The notes below the pieces were generated by a model that saw nothing but the letters and a program-made list of their open reading frames with translations, did no database searches and was not told the DNA's origin. Both the position numbers and the translations under genes were made by a program. From contig NC_133530.1 of assembly GCF_048544455.1 (NCBI RefSeq), positions 20,079,748-20,143,747 on the forward strand: DNA of 64,000 bases, read 5' to 3'. Of this stretch, positions 45,503 through 58,361 are shown one piece after another; the stretch's first letter is position 1, and each line of letters begins with the position of its first letter. The stretch is from Silene latifolia. Lineage: Eukaryota > Streptophyta > Magnoliopsida > Caryophyllales > Caryophyllaceae.

Positions 45503-46834
45503 TGTAACACCCCCATATACCGAGGAGCCTTAACCAGACCTTCCTTAGCATATAAGGGCATTACCATCTCGGTTGCCCGAGGTAAGTAATCATCAAAGGT
45601 CAATAACAAAACATTTATAATTATATTACAAGTGTTACAACCAACCAACAAAATAAAGATACAACTCGTCAGCTACACCCTATCCCTATCGGAACTCGTG
45701 ACGACTCACCCCTGCCAGGACTCCAGCCATCAACCATATCAACACCTGCTAAGACTGACTGCTCACCATAAGGGATCACGGCAGATACATAAACAAACAA
45801 GACAACCACACAAGGTCAGTAACTGAGACAAGACACAACATTAACCGACAACAACCGTTAACACAAAACAAAACACAACCAGCCACACACAATCATACCC
45901 ACACCAATAAATCTCTGTCACCGACTGTCCACTGGACCAGCCCTGCCAGTGGGGGACCGCGGCCGTTCCCACCTAAGCCCCGCTCGTCATACCGAGCGAT
46001 AACCTTATCTCATTAATGTGCACATCTCCTCCCGTGGCGGGTTCCATGGAGGGCAAAACTAGGGTGTGAAGCCACTCACGCAAGTGACTCCACTCAGCCG
46101 AGGACGCACCTCGAGAACCAGCGACAATCAATCACGGACAGCTGCAATACAACAACAACCAACGAACTGTATACACCAACCGATTATCGCATATACTCTG
46201 CCACACAAACACAACAACAACACAACAACCACGACACAACAACCGACATACTAGACCACCCACAGAAACTGAGTAGGCGAACCTACCTTTAAGCGACTGC
46301 AACGATTCCATGCCCATACACGCAATACCCAGCAATCAAGCAACACTTATATACACAATACAAATATCTATCACTACTAAGCTAACCCTAACTGCAAAGA
46401 CAAAGATACGGATGATGATGACGACATACCTACATGAGGAAACCTGGCAAAGGACCGCTACACGACTCAAGCTATGCACTCCTAAGGCACAAGGACCTAC
46501 AAAGGCTCTCATGGAAGGTATATGGTGAAGGGAAGGGAAGGAGGCGACCTAAAGATCTGAAGAAATGAGGCGGAAATGATTTGCGGTTTTAACAAAACAC
46601 GATTTATAAACCCTCACTGAAAAGACGCTACTCGATCGAGTGACCCACTTACTCGATCGAGTGGCCCCTACTCGATCGAGTATCCAAGCTACTCGGTCGA
46701 GTAGCCTCTACTCTATCGAGTACCACCCATAACTCAAAACACAGTATAACTTTCGTACGCACTTCTAAGGACTATTACTGCTCCCAAGGTCGGTCAACGC
46801 TGGTCAACGGGTCTATAAAAGGGCGGGTATTACA
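45503..46834 (-). repeat. 3' LTR of the ORF1-only element
   Basis: 1332 bp. It holds a cluster of palindromes ACTCGATCGAGT at 46630-46722 (four or five copies with spacers of about 10 bp). The other LTR has the same at 55873-55965. Confidence 0.9.
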
Positions 46835-48246
46835 GTCTTCCCCCCTTAAAAAGAACTTCGTCCCCGAAGTTCAACTCACCTATCCCAATGCATAAGATAT
46901 GAAAACAAAATGACATCACTACTCTTCCGACATAGGTCACTACTCCTCGGAAATACTATCCTCCATGTCATCATCATCAACTGTCTAACACACTGTACAG
47001 ATCAACTCCTGCAACCTACCCATTGAAGTACCAACCTCACAACATGGACCAACACAACCAATGACTACACTGCTGCTCACAACACTTAGCCACGCACTAC
47101 GAGATTACACGTTCACTAGTAACAACCATCAACACGAAACATGTCACATTGACACAACTATGTTACCCAATGATACGATTCTATTCCCAACACATGACAT
47201 CATAACTATCTTTCTATGACCGTCTCTTCATAACACATTATTCAACCTTTACTTCAACATACAAATTACTCAACGAACAAGTGAAAACAATTATAGTTTC
47301 GTACAAGAAATGTAACCGAAATAATAGAAAACATTATAAACAAACAACAAAATGATTGTAATATCAGCCTTTTTATTTTGCGACATTACTCTTCCCCTCT
47401 AAAAGAAACTTCGTCCCTGAAGTTCACCACCGAATTACCATACATATTACTTAGAACTTACCTTTTGACATGTACCCAACACATATGATTCGTTAGTGAC
47501 ATTACTCATTACTCATACAACCATTAAGTCATAAAAGTATATGCCACTTTATTCGAATAATTAGTCATAGACACGAATGTATGAGTGTATCAAATATGTA
47601 CGGGAAATATGCGAACTCCGTGAAACATAACGAGACTTTCCAATAGAAAGAGTTATTGAAGATATATAAAAGAAGGCAATAAAAGGAACTATTACTTTCA
47701 CTATTCTTTGCTAATTGCACTCACATTCCAAGCACGACTTCCAACAAATCGAATTAACGGTTCAAACATATTACCAACCATCAATAACCATGTTAGACAC
47801 CAAAACATGCAATGATATTAACATTAAAACAATTTTAAATAACGAAATGTTCCTGTAACAGTGCTACTCGATCAAGTATATAGGGTACTCGATCGAGTGC
47901 CCTCTACTCGATCGAGTGTCTTGGCTACTCGATCGAGTAGCCTGAGATTAGAATACTCCATCCTTGTCACACCTGCAGCTACTCGACCGAGTGAGGGGCA
48001 CTCTGTCGAGTGGCCACAGGTTAAAACCTTCGAAACCTTCCTGTTATAACACACAATATATATAGAAAATGTCACATAAGCGGGAGTCGGGATGACAACC
48101 CGACCCCCAAAATCCTGCAAACAAGTTCAAACTAAGCAAATTCGGCCTTATGGCCATCCATACAAACCAAGTATAAAAGTAATAACTAAAAACGACTACT
48201 ACCATCCAACACAACCAAACCATAGACAAAGAGAAAGAAAGGAGTA
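46835..48246 (-). other. 3' interior of the ORF1-only element with duplicated polypurine/hairpin block
   Basis: Non-coding. Next to the LTR stands CTTCCCCCCTTAAAAAG followed by the hairpin AACTTCGTCCCCGAAGTT (46854-46871). A similar block CTTCCCCTCTAAAAG with AACTTCGTCCCTGAAGTT recurs at 47391-47424. Another group of ACTCGATCGAGT palindromes is at 47866-48013. Confidence 0.75.
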
Positions 48247-49132
48247 TCACTCCTGCTGCTGCTGCTCATCCATCATCTCATCTCCACCACCATCCCCTCC
48301 CGAGGTGCCTACTCCTGATGACCCAAGACCCGCATCGACCCCTGCCCCAGCTCTAGGACTCTCATACCATGAGGTCAAACCACCAAAAGCAAAGGACTGT
48401 GGTGTCCCCCATGCTGTCTGGTCCACCCCGTAAGAGTGGAAAACCCCACTGTAGTCCCCAACTCCGCTCCACCACACTGGGTGTGGTCCCTCGGTCCCAA
48501 TACCCTAAGCATACGCCATCTCATGCATGTTTCTGAGCATTAAGGTAGAGGACACTCTCTCCGCTAAGTAGCTCGAACGCGTCTCTGGGGTATCGAGGTA
48601 GGGGTAACAAGGAAAAGGGTACTGAGGCGGCGCTGCTGGCTGTGGCTGGGTCTCAGCCGTCCTCTCCCTCACACGACGTGGCCCCCTCCCTAGCCTGGGT
48701 CTATCCTCCGCTGCTCTCACGTTCTCCCCCTTCCTCGGCTCGGGCATCACCTGAAGAATCATATCATCAATGAGGTACGTCTGTCGCGGTCGGAGTACAT
48801 CATCATCCTCCTCCTCATCGGAGTCCACAGCTACTACAACTGGGTCTAACGGCTCCGTCGGTGGGAGGTGCTCAGGAGCCGGTATCCTCATCCGACTCAT
48901 ACCCCACACCCTCCAAGCTAAGCTACCATCCTCTAAGGTTCTCAACCATTTCAGATCGAGGTAGTAGTCTCTGTCCATGGTGGGTACCGGTGTGGCTAGG
49001 GGAACTCAGAAGAAGCTTCAAAGGAGGTTAGCTTTTCAGCTAACCGGGTGGCGAAAGCATCACAACTCAAGTACCGAGTGGTAGAAGTAGCCATTAAATC
49101 AAGGCTAGCACAGACCATGGCATGATCACTGA
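48247..49132 (-). pseudogene. Athila-ORF1-like protein, C-terminal part
   Basis: On the minus strand this encodes MDRDYYLDLKWLRTLEDGSLAWRVWGM, an acidic block VAVDSDEEEDDDVLRP, the Arg- and Pro-rich stretch RPRLGRGPRRVRERTAETQP, YPYLDTPETRSSYLAERVSS, and a Gly-rich end. It joins the N-terminal part at 51885-52576 across a solo LTR at 49133-51884. Frames change at about 48505. The same arrangement is seen, without the solo LTR, in the relative at about 59740-61331. Confidence 0.7.
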
Positions 49133-51884
49133 TGTAACACCCCCGATTTTCGACTAATAAAGATTTACATTTTCATTACAAATTTACCGAAATACGGGGA
49201 TATTATAATTTATATACAAAGTCTCTTTACAAAATGCTTTTTATACAAAATGATACAAAATGAAATAAAACTTTTACAAAGTTTTTAATCAAAAGCTCGT
49301 CTTGAAAATCTTTTGACAGTAGTGGAAGTCAAAGTCACCTGAAAATAAACCGTCACCATGACAAGTAGCCCAAATGGGATAAACACGAGCTGAATAATGG
49401 ATACTACCTCTTGGCAATTTAAATATTAGAGTTAAAGTAAAGGAAGGAGAGAATTCTTTAATTAGTTTAGTATTTCTAATGATAAAACAAATGAACTAAC
49501 TTTATCTCTACAAAATGGTTGGTTGGTCAGAAGACAATTCAACTAGCACATAAGAGCCTTTTACTTCCTCTAGACTAAGAGGCTAACAAGACTGGCCATA
49601 GCCTTAATGTGTACACCTCTATATATTTGCGCCTAACAAGATTATCTAGTGGCTAACAAGAGTATCTAATAACTGGCTAAGGTGGGATTCACTCTACCTC
49701 ATACGACTAATAAAGGCATTTTCTTATTCTCGGCTCACCACTGCGGGTTATGAGTCATCCTATAATCCTCGGCATACAAAGTATGCCCGGCTCGCCACTG
49801 CGGGTTATGAGTCAAACTATAATCCTCGACATTTTGGTATGCCCGGCCCGCCACTGCGGGTTATGAGCCAAACTATAATCGGCTCGCCGCTGCGGGTTAT
49901 GAGCCAAACTATAATCCTCTAGTCTTATGACTTTGAATTTTAGCGGATACGCTATATAAATAGAAAATTTCCAAAACAAAGCTTAGTTGTCATATTATAA
50001 AGAAAAATAGTATAATTACTTCAAAAATTAATATAACTCAATAACTTTGGTCACTCTGGACCGTAAACATAACTCGGCTCAAAGGCCCCATAACTCCTAA
50101 CTCAATACCAGTAACCAATTTCCATCTCAATTTCAATATCTATATTGTCAAAGGTTCAAAGAACCGTGCTCCACACTTAGAGTAAAATTCTAAGCTACTC
50201 ACCCACAAGTCATGGTCAAAGGAAACAACAATTTAAACACAACACGAAATCCAATTCTCAAAATAATCAAGTGTCTCGACTCAAGTTCAAAGGCTATGTA
50301 AAACTTACGAGTATCGTACCCAAGTATAGTTCGAGTATTCCACCACCAAAGTAATTTACAAAGATAATAGTCAAAGATTAAATCCAATCTTAAACATCAC
50401 ACTACATGCGTCATTGTCAATGCCCATACCATTACAATTCCAAAACTTGCCCATTCTTGTCCGATACTAGCACCCAAATACATCAATAGCTAATTACCAG
50501 ATTCCCTCATAGCTTTCTGATAACCTAATCTTCTCATAATGACCATTACACAAATACTCTTATACACACCATAACAGAACCCACCTCACAACCAATTTGT
50601 TAAAACATAAAATATAGTAAATTATAGTACCGATAATAACAACCGTATAGATATTTGCAGCCATCAGAGTACAATAATTAACCATGTATTAAATCACAAC
50701 ACAAATTATAAAAACATAGTACCAAATCAAACAACCCGAAATAATAATAAGATTATTAGGATCGGTAGAATCGTGTTACCTTTTACTAGAAAACCTGATC
50801 AACAATTCTCGAAAACGGACCAACAATTAACCATCGAACTGATCAAATTAATGGAGAGTGCAACATGTCCACTTGAAATTGAAGATATATAAATAATGAA
50901 TCTACTAAAGAGGATGGGAAGTTGAAATAAAAGAAAGTGGTGGACAAGAAAACCAAGCTAAGTTTGCAGGAGAAGGATGATTGGAGACATGGTACACAAA
51001 AACTAGTAAACCAACTCCTTGTTTGCTTAATTTACCAAACATGACTACACCCATCTAATCCTACTAATAATAAAATTACTCATTCTGCATATAATATAGA
51101 TTACAACCATAATCTCAAAATAATTAACATTTGGCTTACCAACAGAAGGCCAAATACAATCATCAACCTTAACCGCGACACTAACTTTATTCTTAATAAA
51201 GCAACATAACATGTCACCATGAATTGACGTCATTCTAAAGCTTTGATCTTTGATTATAATCCCCATCCACAATAACAACTCATATAATTCTTGCTTTTTC
51301 TCGCTTAAATGACCATATCAATAGCACTCATACCGACTAACCCAGATTTAGTACCATCATACATATCTCATACCTTTCAATTACCTAAAGTTTACAAACT
51401 TCTTAATCCAACCCGTCTCACAGGTAAAATAATTCAATCAAGAACATAAATATAAACTTCATATTCTACTTTGTATATAATGAAAACAGTAATTATATAA
51501 TACTTCCAAACTAATTATTGTTTTGTAGCATACAACAATAATTCATCTTGCTTTTATTTCAATAAACAACCCTAAATTAATTAGGTAATAGAACTAAAGA
51601 AAAAGAAAACATACATCCGTGTGGTAAGAAGTCGAGACCGAAGATGGCTAGCAGAAATATAGTAAGTAAATAGTCCTTATGGGAGTTATGGTGAAAGAAA
51701 TTGAAGGAAAAGAAAGAAAAAAAAATATGAAGGATGATATATATGAGAAAATGATCCGGCGGTGGAGTTCTGTCTAGATAGTTCTAATTTATTTATTTTT
51801 TATTTTATTTTTTTTTCTAAAATATAATATTAGAGTATAAAACAAATTAGCCAAATAAAAGACTAAAATAATTGGGGTATTACA
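49133..51884. mobile_element. Solo LTR, 2.75 kb, inserted in ORF1
   Basis: TGTAACACCCCCGATTTTCG at the left and GGGGTATTACA at the right, with no interior or second LTR. The five bases outside are ACTGA (49128-49132) and ATTGA (51885-51889); the uninterrupted relative reads GCATTGAAGACC at this place, so the target was ATTGA with one later change. Four tandem copies of CGGCTCGCCACTGCGGGTTATGAG.CAAACTATAAT lie at 49731-49919. It differs in sequence from the host element's LTR, so it comes from another family. A solo LTR arises by recombination between the two LTRs of a full element. Confidence 0.85.
49731..49919. repeat. Tandem repeats inside the solo LTR
   Basis: Four copies of a CACTGCGGGTTATGAGTC-like unit; the first three are spaced by about 57 bp, the last by about 40 bp because the CCTCG...GGTATGCC spacer is lost. 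Confidence 0.85.
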
Positions 51885-52576
51885 ATTGAAGACCACCCTT
51901 TCAGTCCGATCCGGGTTAAGATAAGACATCAAAAGCAACAACTCGTGATTGTTCAGCTTACTCATATCCGGCCTCTCATAAAGGAGGTTTGATATAGAAC
52001 GAAGAAAGACCCTCAAAGTGACATGTTGAACATCGTTAATCAACATGTTGCTGGCGGTGGGAACTGACTTCCCAGAAAGACAAGGCATAAGGCGACAAAC
52101 CCCGCACTGAGCTGAATCTCGCTGATGGAATCCTTGGGAGGCTTAGCAAAAACAAGGTGAGAAGCAAAGAGGTCCATGGTTAACACAAAACTCGTGTTCA
52201 TAAGACGGAACTCAACAGACTGTTCAGCTGGCTCGTATTTAAACGAGCTCATGAACTCCAAAGTCAGAAAAGGATATGAATGCTTCCTCAAACGATACAG
52301 CCCCGTGAACCCCAAGGTCTCAAAAATATGACGGACATCCGTCTCAATCCCCAGGTCATCAAGAAGTGTGGTGTCCACACAACGGGTGGGTCTGATCTTG
52401 CGTTTCTGTAACGCTACAAACCTCTCCCTCTGTTTGAAGTCCACAAAGACTACCGAAGGATACTCGGGTACAGACGGTACGACCGGTCCGCTACCCTCCC
52501 CAATTTCGGGCTGAGAAGCCCTCCCCCTCTTACTTTGACGGGTCCCCAGGTTTAGTCTCGGCATCTGTTTCAGCAT
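51885..52576 (-). pseudogene. Athila-ORF1-like protein, N-terminal part
   Basis: The minus strand from ATG 52576 reads MLKQMPRLNLGTRQSKRGRA, then RERFVALQKRKIRPTRCVD, TLGFTGLYRLRKHSYPFLTLEFMSSF and FRLMNTSFVLTMDLFASHL. This resembles ORF1 of Athila retrotransposons (a plant-specific protein of unknown function). A frameshift near 52085 (ending LGSQFPPPATC) separates it from the continuation MPCLSGKSVPTASNMLINDVQH...RTERVVFN, which then runs into the solo LTR. Confidence 0.75.
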
Positions 52577-54746
52577 ACAATTTAAATGTACTTACATAGG
52601 CACTCAAAACGTGTAATCTTCACAAATTGAACATTAAATAATCATCTATGTACACACTTTCACCAATCAATTCCCAATTTTGATATATATAAATTCAGTT
52701 TATAGCATTTCAGATGATCCCTATAACTGTGAAAATTTTATCATGGATAAACATGATTTCCTCGACTACTACAACTGTCAAGACATGACTCAAATACTAC
52801 TCCATATATACTTGAAAACATGTGAAACATTCATGTATGCTCATAGAAGGGCAACTAAGTACACACCATCACCGACATTCAACATTATGAGCAACTTCTC
52901 AATTAAATAGTCAGACGACCTCTACAGCTGTAACAATTTTGACACATTTAGCAAGAATTAACATCACCACTGCTATATTAAAGGTTTAACTCTTACCTAT
53001 ATACTCATATTCAACACAAAATCCCAATTATAGAAAACGAATTCGAATTTGGAGCACTTTTAAGACGGAGTTTTAAGTCAAATTTTAAGGTGAAAATCAC
53101 AAAATTCAACTTCCAACATGATATATGCAACATATACTACTCAATTTCATCACCCAACATGTAGAAAACACTCAAAAATCAATTTGATTTCACAAACCCT
53201 AGAAAATTCGTCCCCAAATTTTCAATTTCGATTCTATTTTTAGCACAATAATCATCAACAATCATGAAAGGGAAGCATGTGGATCATATTACAACAATTA
53301 AAAGCAACTTTTCGTCCATATGAATCGAAATTTCAGATTATTCTACCATTCCAATAGATTCTAAGTGATGAAAACATGAAAATAGGAAGGAAATTCATAC
53401 CTTTATCAAATAGGGAGTGAGAGAACGAATCAAAGCAAAGAAAACTACCCAAATTAATCACCACAAACACAAGTTATAAGAGTTTTGAGAGGTTTAGGAG
53501 GTTAGGGTTTCGAAATAGGAAGAAAGAATGAGAGGAATGAGGAAAAACAAGGGTTTTATGAAACCCGTGAAAGCCCCTGTACTGTAGCCTACTCGATCGA
53601 GTGCCTGGGGTACTCGGTCGAGGCCCTCTACTCGATCGAGTAGGTGCTATTTCATCGAGTATCCGCAGAAAATTCCTACATCTCGACATCATAGCTTCCT
53701 AACTAGATCGAGTGAGGTCTACTCGGTCTAGTAAGCACTCGCACTCGGTCAAGTAAGGTTGAGTACACGGTCAGAATTACAAGGTTAACTGAAGGTTCCT
53801 GCAAAACAATATCACGTGTAGATTCCAAACCAAGTTCGGAAGTCGTCACTGGTTATCGTATTCACTCATATATTACCATTACTATTCAAATATATCATAC
53901 AGTCTCATCAGATAAGATTCATATCACATTACGCTACAACAAACTTCACGCACCATGGTTTACCTGCTACCGAGTCATCCATATATGCAATTATGTCATT
54001 GTATCATGTCTAAACTCGTCTTACCACATTGCTAGCAAACTTATACTTACGTTAATCAAAACACATAATTAACGATAAATTTTCCACACATGTCATCCAA
54101 GTGTATTATCAACACGTTCACGCTCTAACATAAAAAAATTATTCTACACAAATTAATCACCACACAGCGGAAACTTTCAACCATTAAACATTGCATATAC
54201 CCACTACTATTTTGATGTTTCTCATACTATAACTCAACACTTCTTTAGCTATCATTATTTGGCTATTGTAAGACTTATAAACTCATATAGGATCACCATC
54301 ACTAACAACCTGAAACAAACACGAACATTACCACATTTCATACTACAGCATACGCTTCTACACTTTTCACGCACTTCTATCATATAAAACCTTCCACGTT
54401 CCTCATTATCACCACATACACACACTGACACCACCGAAACTTCACCATTCATGACCCTGACGCAACTACTGTGCCTACATTAACTTCAACAAAGACTCAA
54501 CCACTGACAGTTCCAACATAATCAACATACACGTTAAGTACATACTTATTAACTCCATATTCCCATACCCAGTGACTGGCTTAAGCACAAAGGGGCCAAA
54601 ATTTTGAAATGAGGGCGCCTACTCACCCAAAATCTAGCATCAGCTGGGGCTCCCAAAACACATACACCAGGTTCATTTTATTAGACTCACTACGTTCATT
54701 AGGTTCATTTGTTACAGGTTCCAAAACCGTCGCTCTGATACCACTT
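52577..54746 (-). other. 5' interior of the ORF1-only element with tRNA-Met primer site
   Basis: Non-coding leader of about 2.1 kb. The primer site GCTCTGATACCA (complement of TGGTATCAGAGC) lies at 54732-54743, three bases from the LTR. A third group of ACTCGATCGAGT-like palindromes lies at 53591-53756. The rest is AT-rich without recognisable content. Confidence 0.75.
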
Positions 54747-56077
54747 TGTAACACCCCCATATACCGAGGAGTCTTAACCAGACCTTCCTTAGCATATAAG
54801 GGCATTACCATCTCGGTTGCCCGAGCTAAGTAATCATCAAAGGTCAATAACAGAACATTTATAATTATATTACAAGTGTTACAACCAACCAACAAAATAA
54901 AGATACAACTCGTCAGCTACACACTATCCCTATCGGAACTCGTGACGACTCACCACTGCCAGGACTTCATCCATCAACCATATCAACACCTGCTAAGACT
55001 GACTGCTCACCATAAGGGATCACGGCAGACACATAAACAAACAAGACAACCACACAAGGTCAGTAACTGAGACAAGACACAACATTAACCGACAACAACC
55101 GTTAACACAAAACAAAACACAACCAGCCACACACAATCATACCCACACCAATAAATCTCCGTCACCGACTGTCCACTGGACCAGCCCTGCCAGTGGGGGA
55201 CCGCAGCCGTTCCCATCTAAGCCCCGCTCGTCATACCGAGCGCTAACCCTGTCCCATTAATGTGCACATCCCCTCCCGTGGCGGGTTCCACGGAGGGCGA
55301 AACTAGGGCGTGAAGTCACTCCCGCAAGTGACTCCACTCAGCCGAGGACGCACCTCGAGAACTAGCGACAATCAATCACAGACAGCTGCAATACAACAAC
55401 AACCAACGAACTGTATACACCAACCGATTACCGCATATACTCTGCGACACAAACACAACAACAACACAACAACCACGACACAACAACCGACATACTAGAC
55501 CACCCACAGAAACTGAGTAGGCGAACCTAAATTTAAGCGACTGCAACGATTCCATGCCCATACACGCAATACCCAGCAATCAAGCAACACCTATATACAC
55601 AATACAAACATCTATCACTACTAAGCTAACCCTAACTGCAAAGACAAAGATACGGATGATGACGACGACATACCTACATGAGGAAACCTGGCAAAGGACC
55701 GCTACCCGACTTAAGCTATACACTCCTAAGGCACAAGGACCTCCAAAGGCTCCCATGGAAGGTATATGGTGAAGGGGAGGGAAGGAGGCGACCTAAAGAT
55801 CTGAAGAAATGAGGCGGAAATGATTTGCGGTTTTAACAAAACACGATTATAAACCCTCGCTGAAAAGACGCTACTCGATCGAGTGACCCACTTACTCGAT
55901 CGAGTGGCCCCTACTCGATCGAGTATCCAAGCTACTCGATCGAGTAGCCTCTACTCTATCGAGTACCACCCATAACTCAAAACACAGGATAACTTTGGTA
56001 CGCACTTCTAAGGACTATTACTGCTCCCAAGGTCAGTCAACACTGGTCAACGGGTCTCTAAAAGGGCGGGTATTACA
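54747..56077 (-). repeat. 5' LTR of the ORF1-only element
   Basis: 1331 bp, TGTAACACCC...GGGTATTACA, same architecture as 45503-46834, including the palindrome cluster at 55873-55965. Confidence 0.9.
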
Positions 56078-56082
56078 AAAAC

Positions 56083-57031
56083 TTTGTGGCTTACTATAAA
56101 AACTGGAAAAATAGTATAAAAACTAATGACGTAAACACCATTGGGGCAAAATACTTTCAAAGGAACCCAACTCCCTAATTATTTTGCTAATCAACACCTA
56201 TTTGCCAAAAAATTCCCTTTTCTTTTGGGCTTCACAAAAGACGTAAACACTCTAATTTTTAGTCATCCAACAAGCAGTCTAAGTTGTTGGACCTCATAAC
56301 ACAATAATGCAGCCCACCCAAGTGAAATCATTCATGTTCCATTTGTTAGCGAGTCATTGATTCGCTTAATTTATTCGATAGCTGCTTCGTTTGTAACCTA
56401 TAAAATGAAACGTCCAAAAGCAGTACCACAATTCCGAGAAATAATATACGTTGACCAAATTATTATAAAACTACTAGTATTCTATTTTATTCGTAAAATA
56501 AGTAAATAAGCTTACTCGGATTACTAATTCAATCGAATAAGGGATAAAATGTGGGTTAAAATTACGTAAAATAAAGTGCTATCATTCGTGTCTCAATAAA
56601 ATTGATAGGTATCGTATATATAGACTCGAAAGTAAGTCTAGGATCTCCTATTAACGGAAACACTATATGATATAATATCAATATTATTCTCTAGCGTGTG
56701 TCATTATGAATATGTTGTAGGCGGTATAGCTATTAAGAAAACAATGAACGGTTAAAACTTACAGAACCGGCAAAGATAGAAGTCGTGGCGTGATAAGAAT
56801 CACTGCCCTAAAGTTGAATTTTTCCCGCTCGATACACACGGTCTCTTGCCAACCAACTCCCATGGTTACACGACGTCTGAGTCTAAGGTGTACGACAAAG
56901 ACTCAGATTAAGCACTAGTTACAGAACGTTGCCAAAAATCAGCTATAGAAATAGAGTGTAGAATTTAGAGATAGATAGAGAGAATAGTTGTGATGTGTGT
57001 TCTGAAATGGTAGAAAAAGGGAGTATATATA
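56083..57031 (-). repeat. Copia 5' LTR remnant with MULE right arm
   Basis: 56083-56210 repeats the right arm of the MULE, then CCCTTTTCTTTTGGGCTTC and following bases repeat the copia LTR from 33102 to about 33945, with small differences such as loss of a TATGATATATCACGATACC-like stretch. It ends at 57031, where another LTR element begins, so the last 430 bp of this LTR are missing. Because the MULE sits at the same place in both copia LTRs, it was already in the LTR before this copia copy was made. Confidence 0.8.
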
Positions 57032-58361
57032 TGTAAAACCCCCATATTCCGAGGAGCCTTAACTAGGCCTTCCTTAGAATATAAGGGCGTTACCATCCCG
57101 GTTGCCCGAGGTAAGTAATCATCAAAAGTCGATAAAAGAACAATTACCGTTAAATTTACAAGTGTTACAACCAACTAACAAAATAAAGATACAACTCGTC
57201 AGCTACACGCTATCACTAACAGAACTCGTAAGGACTCATCCCCGCTAAGACTCCAGCTATCTACCACATTAACGCCTGCCAAGACCGACTGCTCACCATA
57301 AGGGATCACAACAGACACATAAACAAACAAGACAACCACACAGGGGCAGTAACTGAGATAAGACATAACGAAACCAACAACAATCACCAACACATTACGA
57401 ACACAACCAGTCACACACAATCACACCCACTCCAATCAATCTCCGTCACCGACTGTCCACTGGACCAGCCCAGCCAGTGGGGGACCGCAGCCGTTCCCAC
57501 CTAAGCCCCGCTCATCATACCGAGCGATAACCCTGTCCCATTAATGTGCACATCCCCTCCCGTGGCGGGTTCCACGGAGGGCAAAACTAGGGCGTGAAGC
57601 CACTCCCGCAAGTGACTCCACTCAGCCGAGGACGCACCTCGAGAACCAGAGACAATCGATCACAGACAGCTGCAATTAAACAACAACCAACAAACCCTAT
57701 ACACCAACCGATTACCGCATATACGCTACCACACAACATAACAACAACACAACCACCATGACACAACAACCGACACACTAGACCATCCACAGGAACTGAG
57801 TAGGCGAACCTACCTTTAAGCGACTGCAACGATTCCATGCCCACACACGCAAGACCCAGCAATCAAGCAACACCTATAGACACAATACAATCATCTATTA
57901 CTACCATTCTAATCCCAACTGAAACCACAAGACACAGATGATGATGACGACAAACCTACATGAGGAAAACTTGGCAAAGGACCGCTACCCGACTCAAGCT
58001 ACGCACTCCTAAGGCATAAGGACCTTCAAGGGCTTCCATGGAGGACATATGGTGAAGGGAAGAGGAAAGGGCGACATCTAGGTTTAGGAGAAAGAGGCGG
58101 AAATGATTTGCGGATTTAACAAAACGCGATTATAAACTCTCGCTGAAAAGACGTTACTCGATCGAGTGGCCCACCTACTCGATCGAGTGGCCCCTACTCG
58201 ATCGAGTATCCAAGATACTCGATCTAGTAGCCTCTACTCTATCGAGTACCACCCCTAACTCACAACACAAGATAATTCTGGTACGCACTTCTAAGGACCT
58301 TCACTACTCCCAAGGTCGGTCAAAGCTGGTCAACAGGTCTCTAAAAAGGGCGGGTATTACA
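57032..58361 (-). repeat. LTR of the truncated element
   Basis: 1330 bp, clearly related to but more diverged than the two LTRs of the neighbouring element. It begins TGTAAAACCC rather than TGTAACACCC, a change that would harm integration of progeny. Confidence 0.85.

Larger units (their letters stand above)
45503..56077 (-). mobile_element. Non-autonomous LTR retrotransposon with ORF1 only (10.6 kb)
   Basis: LTRs TGTAACACCC...GGGTATTACA lie at 45503-46834 and 54747-56077, with AAAAC duplicated outside both (45498-45502 and 56078-56082). Beside the right LTR the minus strand reads TGGTATCAGAGC, the initiator tRNA-Met primer site; beside the left LTR it ends AAGGGGGGAAGAC, a polypurine tract. 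The element therefore runs on the minus strand with its 5' LTR at the right. Its only coding sequence is an Athila-ORF1-like protein (about 52576 to 48247), itself split by a solo LTR. No pol is seen. The two LTRs differ by scattered substitutions, so it is not brand new. Confidence 0.92.

Noticed and set aside
49731..49919. Regular repeats with spacers, considered as a CRISPR-like array
   Set aside because: Plant LTR context, repeats imperfect and spacers partly alike; an ordinary tandem repeat within a solo LTR.
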